This document shows positions 42,917-50,741 of a stretch of 64,000 nt of DNA, piece after piece. Location of the stretch: NCBI RefSeq assembly GCF_003576245.1, contig NZ_QWGA01000008.1:186001-250000 (forward strand). Direction: 5' to 3'. The number at the start of each line of letters is the position of its first letter. Position 1 is the stretch's first letter. Source of the stretch: Henriciella algicola (GTDB lineage Bacteria; Pseudomonadota; Alphaproteobacteria; Caulobacterales; Hyphomonadaceae). The position numbers were made by a program, and so were the translations under genes. The notes under the pieces are model-generated. The model had not been told where the DNA came from and searched no databases. It saw only the letters and a program-made list of their open reading frames with translations.

Positions 42917-42938
42917 GATACCTGCCTCCGCAGGTATC
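42917..42938. repeat. REP-like palindrome, copy 2
   Basis: GATACCTGC-CTCC-GCAGGTATC followed by TTCGGA, matching copy 1 at 40884-40905 except in one loop base. With copy 3 it makes an inverted pair resembling a bacterial interspersed mosaic element. Confidence 0.7.
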
Positions 42939-43065
42939 TTCGGACACAATTGCCCGTTGGCGGGGTCTACGGAAGCTTTTTGGAATTGAAGAAAAAGTCT
43001 CGGCGGTCTCGTCGCTCACCGCAGGCGCTTCAGGTCGATACCCCCCGACCGGGGCTGAGCGGCCC

Positions 43066-43530
43066 TTATTTCTGCCGGGAAAACTTGAAGTAGGGCTTGT
43101 AGGCTTCATTCGCGCGTTCGGCGGCGGCGACGAGCCTCAGGGTCAGGCGCTTTTCGGTGTTAAGGGCCGTCAACCGTTCCTCTTCGGTCAGGTTCTCAAC
43201 GTCCTGAAGCGTGTCCTGGACCGTCATGTATTCGACAGCCATGTCGATGATCTCCTGGTTCAGCTCGACGATTTTCTTGCCGAACAGGATGTCTGCGCCG
43301 AGCACTCTGCGGCGCATCTCCCGAAGCTGTTCGAAATCGACCTTGAGGTCCCTCTGATAGGAGAGGAGGAAGTCCCTGACCGGGTAGTAGACGGCGATCC
43401 GCTTCTCGAACAGGGCGAGGTTGAACCTGTGCTTGTTCGTCAGGTGCTGCTGATAGGCGATATAGATCGCGGCAATGGCGATCAGGAAGATGAGGATTGT
43501 CTGGAAGTGTTGGCCGATAAACTCCAGCAT
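43066..43530 (-). CDS. Membrane-anchored coiled-coil protein of unknown function
   Basis: 154-residue protein: one N-terminal membrane helix (FQTILIFLIAIAAIYIAYQQ, about residues 9-28) then about 120 charged, mainly helical residues with heptad character (LREMRRRVLGADILFGKKIVELNQEIIDMAVEYM). Family not recognised. It starts 2 bases after the argG stop, so it is probably translated from the argG message, though no functional link to arginine synthesis is evident. Confidence 0.72.
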   Translation of the reverse strand: MLEFIGQHFQTILIFLIAIAAIYIAYQQHLTNKHRFNLALFEKRIAVYYPVRDFLLSYQRDLKVDFEQLREMRRRVLGADILFGKKIVELNQEIIDMAVEYMTVQDTLQDVENLTEEERLTALNTEKRLTLRLVAAAERANEAYKPYFKFSRQK

Positions 43531-43532
43531 TC

Positions 43533-44771
43533 CTAGTTCTTCCCCGCCTTCTTGTCGCGGCCAGCCAGAAGGCGCAGGCGCAGCGCGTTCAGCTTGATGA
43601 AGCCTTCGGCGTCTTTCTGATCATAGGCGCCGTGGTCGTCCTCGAAGGTGACGATCTTCTCGCTGTAGAGCGAGTAAGGCGATGAGCGGCCGACGAGAAT
43701 GACATTGCCCTTGTAGAGCTTGAGGCGAACCTCTCCTTCGACATAGCGCTGGGAGTGGTCAATGGCGGCCTGAAGCATTTCTCGCTCCGGGCTCCACCAG
43801 AAGCCATTATAGATCAGCTCTGCATATTTCGGCATCAGCTCATCCTTGAGGTGGGCCGAGCCCTTGTCGAGGCAGGCCTGTTCGATGCCGCGATGGGCCG
43901 TCAGCAGGATGGTGCCGCCCGGGGTCTCGTACATGCCGCGCGACTTCATGCCGACAAAGCGGTTTTCCAGAAGGTCGAGGCGGCCAATGCCGTGCTTGCG
44001 GCCATACTCGTTGAGGGCGGTGAGAAGCGTGGCGGGGCTCATTGCCTCGCCATTGATGGCGATGGGGTCGCCCTTCTCGAACTGGACGGTGATGTATTCC
44101 GGCTGGTCCGGCGCGTCTTCCGGGCTGACGGTGCGCTGGTAGACAAAATCCGGCGTCTCAACGGCTGGATCCTCGAGCGCCTTGCCCTCTGAGGAGGTGT
44201 GCAAGAGGTTCGCGTCGACCGAGAAAGGCGCTTCGCCGCGCTTGTCCTTGGCGATCGGAATGTCGTGCTCTTCAGCGAAGGCGATAAGGTCGGAGCGGGA
44301 CTTGAAGCTCCAGTCGCGCCACGGGGCGATCACCTTGATGTCCGGGTTGAGGCCGTAATAGCCAAGCTCGAAGCGGACCTGGTCATTGCCCTTGCCGGTC
44401 GCGCCATGACAGACGGCGTCGGCGCCCGTGATGTCCGCGATCTCAATCTGGCGCTTGGCGATCAGCGGGCGGGCGATCGAGGTACCTAGCAGGTAGACGC
44501 CTTCATAGACGGCATTGGCGCGGAACATCGGGAAGACATAGTCGCGCACGAAGTCCTCGCGCACATCCTCAATGAAGATGTTTTCTGGCTTGATACCAAG
44601 CTTCAGCGCCTTTTCGCGGGCCGGTTCCAGCTCTTCGCCCTGGCCAAGGTCTGCGGTGAAGGTCACGACTTCTGCGCCAAACTCGGTCTGCAGCCATTTC
44701 AGGATGATCGAGGTGTCGAGGCCGCCGGAATAGGCGAGGACGACTTTCTTCGGCGCGTGCTTGGTAGCCAT
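43533..44771 (-). CDS. argG: Argininosuccinate synthase
   Basis: Cytoplasmic enzyme of arginine synthesis joining citrulline and aspartate with ATP. 412 residues. The ATP-binding P-loop YSGGLDTS is at residues 14-21; [35 protein letters not shown] and other family blocks are intact. The ATG at 44771 has GGAG 9 bases ahead and is preferred over the ATG at 44786. No other arg genes lie nearby. A terminator of the upstream gene separates it from the GlsB-type gene. Confidence 0.96.
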   Translation of the reverse strand: MATKHAPKKVVLAYSGGLDTSIILKWLQTEFGAEVVTFTADLGQGEELEPAREKALKLGIKPENIFIEDVREDFVRDYVFPMFRANAVYEGVYLLGTSIARPLIAKRQIEIADITGADAVCHGATGKGNDQVRFELGYYGLNPDIKVIAPWRDWSFKSRSDLIAFAEEHDIPIAKDKRGEAPFSVDANLLHTSSEGKALEDPAVETPDFVYQRTVSPEDAPDQPEYITVQFEKGDPIAINGEAMSPATLLTALNEYGRKHGIGRLDLLENRFVGMKSRGMYETPGGTILLTAHRGIEQACLDKGSAHLKDELMPKYAELIYNGFWWSPEREMLQAAIDHSQRYVEGEVRLKLYKGNVILVGRSSPYSLYSEKIVTFEDDHGAYDQKDAEGFIKLNALRLRLLAGRDKKAGKN

Positions 44772-44863
44772 GGCTGTTTGCTCCATTGGGGCAGGGGGTC
44801 GGTCTGGCGCGCAACATATTCAAGTGCGCCTGCGGAGCAAGTGGATTGGGCTGAAGCCACAAA

Positions 44864-44891
44864 AAAGCCCCGGCGTCCGTGCCGGGGCTTT
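44864..44891 (-). terminator. Rho-independent terminator after the GlsB-type gene
   Basis: AAAGCCCCGGC and GCCGGGGCTTT form a perfect 11-base-pair stem around a 6-base loop; the minus strand continues into a T-run. It is 24 bases after the GlsB-type stop and upstream of argG. Confidence 0.85.
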
Positions 44892-44915
44892 GTCGGTTTG
44901 TGTCTGCTGGCCTGA

Positions 44916-45167
44916 TCAGGCGCGTTTCACGAGGCTGATCAGGAAGAGCAGGATACAGGCGCCGAGGAAGGCACCGATCAGATTTCCGATTATGCCGCTA
45001 AAGCCAATGCCAAGCAGGCCGAAGATCAGGCCGCCGAGCACCGCGCCGACGATGCCGACAATGATGTTGCCGAGGAGGCCGAAGCCGCCGCCGCGCATCA
45101 CCTTGCCAGCGAGCCAGCCAGCAATTGCGCCGATGATGAGCCAGACGAGAATTCCAACAATATCCAT
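44916..45167 (-). CDS. GlsB/YeaQ/YmgE family stress-response membrane protein
   Basis: Very hydrophobic 83-residue protein with three membrane helices, the glycine-rich core IGAIAGWLAGKVMRGGGFGLLGNIIVGIVGAVLGG and a final basic KRA. This family (transglycosylase-associated by an old name) is linked to stress tolerance; mechanism unknown. The start MDIVGILVWL has AAAGGA 8 bases ahead. Monocistronic, with its own terminator. Confidence 0.9.
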   Translation of the reverse strand: MDIVGILVWLIIGAIAGWLAGKVMRGGGFGLLGNIIVGIVGAVLGGLIFGLLGIGFSGIIGNLIGAFLGACILLFLISLVKRA

Positions 45168-45376
45168 TTCGCGTATCCTTTGTTGCCAGTTGTTCATCAA
45201 GAACACGCTGCAACCGGGGCGAGTTCCGGCCGCCTCGAATTTGTCGGACGCCCGGCCTGCCCGAAGATCACCCCCTGATCACCGCGAAGCCGCCGCGTCA
45301 TGGCCGCATTTGGCGGTGAGCTTCTGCCCCACCGGACTCCGGGGTGGGGTCCAAGGTCACTGGAGGAGATGATCCC

Positions 45377-46138
45377 ATGTTGAGAAAAGCGTTCCTGAGC
45401 GCGGCCCTGGTCGCAGGTTTTGCATTCGCGGCGTGCGCTGCACGTCCAGCCCCCGCGCCAGATACACCGCCAGAGCCAGAAGCGCCGAAGGCGGTCCATT
45501 CTTACATTTTGCTCGACCGGACAGGCTCGATGTCAAACCTCTGGGATGAGGCGCTCACCTCAGTCAACGCCTATGCCGCCGCTGTTGGCGAGGCAGGTGA
45601 GGGTGAGACGGCGCCGCTGGAAACATCGGTCACGCTGGCGGTCTTCGATGCGCAGGACGGACTTCAGTATGATGTGCTGCGCGAAAACGTGGCGCCAGAC
45701 GACTGGCAGGCTGTCACCTCTGATGAGGTGTCGCCGCGCGGGATGACGCCGCTTTTCGATGCCATCGGGCGCATCATTTCGACGGCTGAAAGCGACAATC
45801 CGGAGAAGGCCGTGATCGTGATCATGACGGACGGTCTGGAGAACTCCTCGCGTGAGATCACTCATGAAGGCGCGAAAGCCGCGCTGGACCGCGTTGAGGC
45901 AAAGGGGTGGGAAGTTGTTTTCCTCGGTGCTGATTTCGGCAAGTTCGACGATGCCGAAGCTGTCGGCGTGTCTGCCGCGCAGACAATGGCGGTCGGCAAG
46001 GGCACGATGGAAGAGTCGATGAACCGGCTGGCGGCGAAGTCACGCTCTTACGGCAGCGGCGCAGCCCCAAGCGTGAAGTTCGATGCTGAAGACCGCGCGA
46101 TTGCCAATGAGGCCGAGGTGAAGGACCGCGACAACTAG
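45377..46138 (+). CDS. VWA-domain lipoprotein
   Basis: 253-residue envelope protein: lipobox AAC (Cys20), Pro/Glu/Ala linker (about 22-40), then a von Willebrand A domain with a MIDAS-like motif DRTGSMS (Asp47, Thr49, Ser51) and a downstream MTDGLENSS. Metal-dependent adhesion or scaffolding is the family theme; partner unknown. GGAGGAG precedes the ATG at 45377 by about 10 bases. Single gene between divergent units. Confidence 0.83.
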   Translation: MLRKAFLSAALVAGFAFAACAARPAPAPDTPPEPEAPKAVHSYILLDRTGSMSNLWDEALTSVNAYAAAVGEAGEGETAPLETSVTLAVFDAQDGLQYDVLRENVAPDDWQAVTSDEVSPRGMTPLFDAIGRIISTAESDNPEKAVIVIMTDGLENSSREITHEGAKAALDRVEAKGWEVVFLGADFGKFDDAEAVGVSAAQTMAVGKGTMEESMNRLAAKSRSYGSGAAPSVKFDAEDRAIANEAEVKDRDN

Positions 46139-46154
46139 GCTTCGCGACCAGACT

Positions 46155-46376
46155 TTAATGCGAAGTGGGGCCCTTGCCGAGCAGACGCGCGGTGAGGGCC
46201 CCTGCCATTGGGACGATGAGAAAGCTGATCGTAGGCACCAGGATAAGCGTCAGGATGAGCGTGCTGAGAGCGAGCGGCAGGCCCGGCGAGATGGCGCGCA
46301 GCAATGTCAGCCCCGCCAGCACCAGCACATAGATCGACAGCCACAGGATGAAGAGGCGGAGGAGGGTCGCTTTCAT
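46155..46376 (-). CDS. Small two-helix membrane protein
   Basis: 73-residue hydrophobic protein with helices near residues 4-26 and 37-62 (LLRLFILWLSIYVLVLAGLTLL; LALSTLILTLILVPTISFLIVPMAGAL). Family not recognised, though it resembles many uncharacterised alphaproteobacterial membrane proteins. The ATG at 46376 lacks a strong ribosome site. It follows the sdpI-like gene on the same strand behind a terminator. Confidence 0.6.
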   Translation of the reverse strand: MKATLLRLFILWLSIYVLVLAGLTLLRAISPGLPLALSTLILTLILVPTISFLIVPMAGALTARLLGKGPTSH

Positions 46377-46445
46377 GTGGCGGGTCTTTCTGCGCGCTTT
46401 CAGCTGGAGGGCCCCATCTAGGTTGCGGCTTTGAGGTATAAAAGA

Positions 46446-46477
46446 AGCGGGCGCAGAGAAGTCCCCGCGCCCGCTTT
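46446..46477 (-). terminator. Rho-independent terminator after the sdpI-like gene
   Basis: AAGCGGGCGC and GCGCCCGCTT pair perfectly over 10 positions around a 12-base loop, and the minus strand continues CTTTT. It lies 23 bases after the stop of the SdpI-like gene. Confidence 0.8.
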
Positions 46478-46500
46478 TGGCTTTCAAGCTAGTCCTCGTC

Positions 46501-47205
46501 TCAGACCACGTAGTCTGCGCCTTCATTACGGTCATTCGCATTGCGCCATACCCACCAGGAATAGGCGACGCCGAACAGGCTGACCCCGAGAATGACGCCG
46601 GTGAAGCTGAGCGCGAGCCAGATGCCGGTCATGGTGAAGGCGAGCACGATGCCGATAAGACCTGCAGCGATATAGAGCGGGCCCACAAGGCGGTGGGTCT
46701 TCTCCCAGGTATAGTCGCTGGTCAGCGTCCAGGGCGTGCGGATGCCCAGGAAGAAGGACTTGCGGGTCTTTGGCAGGTAGTTGCCGATGATGACAAACAA
46801 CACGCCGCATCCAGCCATGACGAAGCGGACAAATTCATTGGAATCCGTCGCGCCATTCGCGCCGCGGGTCATCATGAGGGCGATGCCTGCGGTCAGTGCC
46901 GCGAGCAGCACCATGCTGCCGGCCCAGATCGCCGTATAGGCCTGCCTACTGCGCTGGAGGTTGGCCTTGAACGGGTCAAGATAGGGCGCCGCGGCGAGCA
47001 GAAATGAGGTGAAGATCGCGCTTGCGGGCAGGATAGCGAGAATGAGCAATGCTTTATCGCGCGTGGCAAAGCCGTCCGCCTCTCCGCTTGGTCCCCAATG
47101 TACGGGGATGTTCACCCCCGTTGGGAGGGCGCTCCACGCCCAGATGAGGGTTCCCAGCATGGCGGCGATCGCCAACCCCGACCATATCAAACCTGTCCTG
47201 ATCAT
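46501..47205 (-). CDS. SdpI/DUF1648-type membrane protein
   Basis: 234-residue integral membrane protein with about six helices. An N-terminal DUF1648-like part (SALPTGVNIPVHWGPSGEADGFATRDKALLILAILP) is followed by the SdpI-type block (GNYLPKTRKSFFLGIRTPWTLTSDYTWEKTHRLVG). In Bacillus subtilis, SdpI gives immunity to the SdpC killing peptide and relays signal to SdpR. No sdpC-like gene is near, so an immunity role here is unproven. The start overlaps the ArsR-type gene stop by 4 bases. Confidence 0.87.
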   Translation of the reverse strand: MIRTGLIWSGLAIAAMLGTLIWAWSALPTGVNIPVHWGPSGEADGFATRDKALLILAILPASAIFTSFLLAAAPYLDPFKANLQRSRQAYTAIWAGSMVLLAALTAGIALMMTRGANGATDSNEFVRFVMAGCGVLFVIIGNYLPKTRKSFFLGIRTPWTLTSDYTWEKTHRLVGPLYIAAGLIGIVLAFTMTGIWLALSFTGVILGVSLFGVAYSWWVWRNANDRNEGADYVV

Positions 47206-47498
47206 TCTGCGGCCTCCTTCATGTCGTCGTCGCCATTGTCTTTGCCGATAAGTGCCAGAAGGGCGGCGGCAGCATCTTCGATCACGCTGGTATTGGCGCG
47301 GTAGATGATGCTGGTGCCATGTCTTTCGGCGGTGATGAGATCGGCGTCTTTCAGCACAGCCAGATGCCGGCTGACCGTTGGCCAGCTGGCGTCGAATGCG
47401 TCGGCAAGTTCGCCGGACGTCCGCGGGCCCTTTCGCAGCAGATCCATGACCTGCCGACGGAGGGGATGTCCCAGCGCGCTGAATACATTATTTGTCAT
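47202..47498 (-). CDS. ArsR-family repressor, SdpR-like
   Basis: 98-residue winged-helix repressor: FSALGHPLRRQVMDLLRKGPRTSGELADAFDASWPTVSRHLAVLKDADLITAERHG. No metal-binding cysteines, as in SdpR-type members. It is translationally coupled to the SdpI-like gene. Two dyads (ATGCTAATTAGCAT at 47501-47514 and ATTAGC-N6-GCTAAT at 47523-47540) lie immediately upstream, so self-repression is likely. No Shine-Dalgarno is visible; the first dyad occupies that place. Confidence 0.9.
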   Translation of the reverse strand: MTNNVFSALGHPLRRQVMDLLRKGPRTSGELADAFDASWPTVSRHLAVLKDADLITAERHGTSIIYRANTSVIEDAAAALLALIGKDNGDDDMKEAAE

Positions 47499-47500
47499 AA

Positions 47501-47540
47501 ATGCTAATTAGCATAACCAGTAATTAGCGGTCAAGCTAAT
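47501..47540. promoter_or_regulatory. Two operator dyads upstream of the sdpR-like gene
   Basis: ATGCTAATTAGCAT (47501-47514) is a perfect 14-base palindrome. ATTAGC-N6-GCTAAT (47523-47540) carries the same half-sites spread apart. The two centres are 24 bases apart, near two helix turns, so two dimers could bind on one face. The first palindrome begins 3 bases before the start codon. Confidence 0.75.
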
Positions 47541-47666
47541 ATTAGGCTCGTTTGTTCGCAGGGACTGTCCTGCTTCATTCTGGCGGCGGCGTTGGGTTGA
47601 GACTGAGAGGACGTGATGGACACCCACTGCGGCTGAGACCTGGTCGGCAACAATCGCACAAAAAAA

Positions 47667-47695
47667 GAAGCGCCCCCTGAAATAGGGGACGCTTC
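47667..47695 (-). terminator. Rho-independent terminator after the PfpI/DJ-1 gene
   Basis: GAAGCG then CCCCCT pairs with AGGGGAC then GCTTC (an imperfect stem) and the minus strand continues into a run of seven T. It lies 27 bases after the stop of the PfpI-type gene. Confidence 0.8.
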
Positions 47696-47722
47696 CATAC
47701 GGTCATTGAGCGAGGGGATGAG

Positions 47723-48298
47723 TTACGCTGCGACCGATTTCTTCTGAGCTTCGTGCTTACCTTCGCAAAGCTCTTCGACAATCTTGTCGTTGAACGCGGG
47801 AAGGTCGTCCGGGTTGCGTGACGTCACGAGACCTTTGTCGACCACGACCTTTTCATCGCGAACGACGGCGCCTGCATTCTTCAGATCCTGCTGAATGGCG
47901 GTAAAGCCGGTCATCTCGCGGCCGTTCACCAGGCCTGCCGAAATAAGAACTTGTGGGCCGTGGCAGATCGAGAAGACCGGCTTGGCTTGTTCAAAGAATT
48001 TCGACGTGAAATCGAGCGCCTTCTGGCTCTGGCGCAGCGTGTCCGGATTGAACAGGCCGCCCGGGATGAGAAGAGCGTCAAAATCGTCGGCCTTCACATC
48101 GTCCAGCGTCTTGTCGACACTGACCATAATTCCTTTGTCGCGGTGCTGATTGGCCTGGATCTCGCCGCTCTCGAGCGAGACGACCACAGTCTTGGCGCCT
48201 GCATTCTCAAGCGCTTCTTTTGGGGAGGTCAGCTCCACTTCCTCAAAGCCGTCTGCGGCGAGGATGGCGACCGTTTTACCTTCTGCTCTCTTGGACAT
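47723..48298 (-). CDS. PfpI/DJ-1 family protein (YhbO-like)
   Basis: 191-residue protein of the DJ-1/PfpI superfamily, type-1 glutamine-amidotransferase-like. Nucleophile elbow SICHGPQ with the catalytic cysteine, AILAADGFEEVELTSPKEALENAGA at the N-terminus and DFDALLIPGG in the middle. Members include YhbO-type stress proteins and proposed deglycases; activity here is inferred. GGAG lies before the ATG. Monocistronic with its own terminator. Confidence 0.9.
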   Translation of the reverse strand: MSKRAEGKTVAILAADGFEEVELTSPKEALENAGAKTVVVSLESGEIQANQHRDKGIMVSVDKTLDDVKADDFDALLIPGGLFNPDTLRQSQKALDFTSKFFEQAKPVFSICHGPQVLISAGLVNGREMTGFTAIQQDLKNAGAVVRDEKVVVDKGLVTSRNPDDLPAFNDKIVEELCEGKHEAQKKSVAA

Positions 48299-48426
48299 AT
48301 TCTATCTCCTCAAATTTAAAATCATTGCTAGGGCAGCCTTTCTGACTGCGTGCCCAATCAACGAAGCGACTTCTCAAGCGTTCCGGGCGAGGCCATGCTT
48401 TAATGCCGCAGGGGCAGGCCAGCCGA

Positions 48427-48876
48427 TTATCTGTGACTGATGTCTTCGGCGAGCCGGTCAACGGCGGCCCGTTCGGCGGCGCTTCGGGCTTCATTGACGG
48501 CTTTCAGAAACTTCGCTGGTGCGGCCATGATAGGGAAGTCGACCTCGCCTTCGCCGCGCCCGTCAATGTCGAGATTGCCAAAGCCGAAAATGCGGCCGAT
48601 GACGCCTTGCCTTAGGCTCGCGCCCTCAATGGCCTCGAGGGACATCTGGTCGACATTGGCGGCAATAAAGCCGGTCTTCCTGATGAGGCGTCTGTCAGTG
48701 ACGGCAAACTCGGTCGTGATGAGGCGGATCATCTCATAGATGAAATAGATGAGGCCAACGATCAGCCAGCCGAAGATGATCAACGCGGCCCAGGCGCGTG
48801 CATACCAGAGCCAGTGAAAGCGCCCGACGCGGACTATGGTCTCGCCCTGATTCAGGTGCTTTTCTATATAGGTCAT
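48427..48876 (-). CDS. PH-domain (bPH2/YdbS-type) membrane protein
   Basis: 149-residue protein: two membrane helices near residues 25-50 (YARAWAALIIFGWLIVGLIYFIYEMI) followed by a bacterial PH-like domain (TEFAVTDRRLIRKTGFIAANVDQMSLEAIEGASLRQGVIGRIFGFGNLDI) and a short Ala/Glu helix at the C-terminus. Function of these proteins is unknown; they may organise membrane complexes. The ATG at 48876 is preferred; a longer frame overlaps the divergent gene upstream. Confidence 0.85.
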   Translation of the reverse strand: MTYIEKHLNQGETIVRVGRFHWLWYARAWAALIIFGWLIVGLIYFIYEMIRLITTEFAVTDRRLIRKTGFIAANVDQMSLEAIEGASLRQGVIGRIFGFGNLDIDGRGEGEVDFPIMAAPAKFLKAVNEARSAAERAAVDRLAEDISHR

Positions 48877-48978
48877 GAGGGCATCTTCTCTGGATTGTCT
48901 GGGTGTCTGGACCAACGACAGGCGGACGCGGGCGTTCCCCATCTTGGCAGGGGTGAGGGTTTCGGTCAGAATCCTGCG

Positions 48979-50652
48979 GTGAACATTTCCAGATATCTGC
49001 TCGCGTTTCTCGCTCTGACGCTCTTCGCCGGTCTCGCTGTCAGTCAGACCGGCGAAGACGTAGAGACCCCGCGCGCGGACGTAGTATTGGAGCGCCAGGG
49101 CGATGAGCTGGCGGCGGTATGGACCCTGTCAGAGCCTGTAGAGAGCGTGAGCTTTCAAGGGTGGGTGGAGGCCGATGAGCGTATCCGGCTCTGGGTGCCG
49201 CAGGGCGATGACTGGCAGTTCGACGGTGTGGTTCTGGCGCGGGTGGGTGGCTCTGCCTTTGACAGTTTCGAGCTGCGGATGAAACCGTCTGACCAATTCT
49301 ATGATCGCAGATATGTCCCGGTGCTCCGGATTGGTGAGGCGGGCTGGACAGTTTTGAGCGAGGGGCTGTCGCTGAGCGGCTATGAGACCTTCATGGCCGC
49401 CAGCAGGATGGCGGATGGAGAGGTCTTCCTCGCCGCAAATGAGCGCCGCGCGAGCGGCGAAAGCGTCGCCGCGGCAACGGGCGGTTTCGTCTATATCGGC
49501 CCGGAAGATCATGTCACCGACGACCATGCCACCGTGATCGCGGGTCCGGATATTCCGGGCTGGCTGCGCGGGAAGTTCGTGGCGGATATCGACGCGATCA
49601 GCGAGACACTGACAGACCGGTTTACTGAGCCGCCACCCGCGCCGCCTGTGCTCATTATGACCTACCGCGAAGGTGACGGGGCGAGCTTCAAGGGGAGCTC
49701 CCTTGGCCGTTTCATCACGCTGCATGTGCGTGGTTTCGACCTTGATCCATCGGATGATGACTTCATGGGCCGGATGAAGAGCCTCGCCCTTCATGAGACG
49801 GTGCATGTGTGGGTCGGGCAGCTCTATAGCTCCAGCGAGAATGCAGAGCAGTCCTGGGTGCATGAGGGGGCGGCCGAGTACATCTCCATGCGCGCCGGGA
49901 TGGATGAGGCGCATTTGCGTGCCGACATCGAAGAGAAGATCAATCAGTGTCAGCGCGCGCTGGTGCGCCGGCCCCTGACCACGACACGCTATGGCAGCCG
50001 GGGGCGCGCGCCTTATGACTGCGGCGCACTGGTCCAGCTTATCGCCGAGGCAGCCTCGCTTCAGCATGGCGGCGGCGATATTCTGACCATCTGGAAAGAC
50101 GTGTTCGCTCGCGCCGGAGAGGACCGCACCTTCGATTCAGCCACCTTCAAGGCGGCGGCGAGTGAGGCTGGCGGAGAGGCCTTTGCGCGCCGGATGGACA
50201 TGTTTGCTCAAGGTATGAACGCTGAAGAGTGGAGCGCTTTCCTGATTGGTCTTTCGGAGATCGGGGTTGAGGTGGAGCTGTTGGCGCCCACCGCCCCTCA
50301 TCCCGATGATTTCCAGCTGGCAGGTACCGCGCTCGGTGCGCTGCAGCGGGATGTCTGCCAGAACCAGGTCAGCCTCTATCAGCGTGAAGACCATTACTGG
50401 ACCGATATCAGCGAGCATTGCGGCGGCCAGCTGCCCGGCAACCCGCAGCTGAGGCAGCTGAACGGGATCGATCTCGTCGACGCGCCGGGGGCGGCCTATG
50501 CCGAGATGCGGCGCGCATGTAGTGCCGGTGAAGCCATTGTTCTCGGCCAGCTGAATGGCGAGGAGCTGGCGCCAATATCCTGCGGGGAATGGATGACCAA
50601 CCTTCCAGCACTGGCGGTCGTTCGCGCGCTTCCTGAGCTACCTCCGCTCTGA
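48979..50652 (+). CDS. Exported gluzincin-like metallopeptidase
   Basis: 557-residue protein with a signal peptide (LLAFLALTLFAGLAVSQ) and a zinc motif HETVH (His272, Glu273, His276) followed by a likely third ligand Glu296 in SWVHEGAAEY, the pattern of the M1-like clan. The rest does not match a known peptidase family in detail, and the N-terminal region shows repeated short strands. The start GTG at 48979 gives the signal sequence; no strong ribosome site is visible. Substrate and partners unknown. Confidence 0.72.
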   Translation: MNISRYLLAFLALTLFAGLAVSQTGEDVETPRADVVLERQGDELAAVWTLSEPVESVSFQGWVEADERIRLWVPQGDDWQFDGVVLARVGGSAFDSFELRMKPSDQFYDRRYVPVLRIGEAGWTVLSEGLSLSGYETFMAASRMADGEVFLAANERRASGESVAAATGGFVYIGPEDHVTDDHATVIAGPDIPGWLRGKFVADIDAISETLTDRFTEPPPAPPVLIMTYREGDGASFKGSSLGRFITLHVRGFDLDPSDDDFMGRMKSLALHETVHVWVGQLYSSSENAEQSWVHEGAAEYISMRAGMDEAHLRADIEEKINQCQRALVRRPLTTTRYGSRGRAPYDCGALVQLIAEAASLQHGGGDILTIWKDVFARAGEDRTFDSATFKAAASEAGGEAFARRMDMFAQGMNAEEWSAFLIGLSEIGVEVELLAPTAPHPDDFQLAGTALGALQRDVCQNQVSLYQREDHYWTDISEHCGGQLPGNPQLRQLNGIDLVDAPGAAYAEMRRACSAGEAIVLGQLNGEELAPISCGEWMTNLPALAVVRALPELPPL

Positions 50653-50741
50653 GACCGCGCCGCCTGTGGGCAGGCACTCGCTTTTATGGGCCAAGGCGTG
50701 TAAAGCGCGCCCCATACAAGACTTGAAAGCCTTATCCTCCC

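Larger units (their letters stand above)
42538..43065. other. Gene-poor stretch with a tRNA-like element and repeats
   Basis: About 530 bases without a convincing protein gene. It holds the tRNA-Cys-like element at 42642-42732, REP-like palindromes at 42836-42855 and 42917-42938, and a short dyad at 43003-43022. Open frames here are shadows with no start-site support. Confidence 0.6.

Noticed and set aside
40700-43100. Insertion sequence or prophage remnant
   Set aside because: No transposase, integrase or target-site duplication is visible; only small palindromic repeats.
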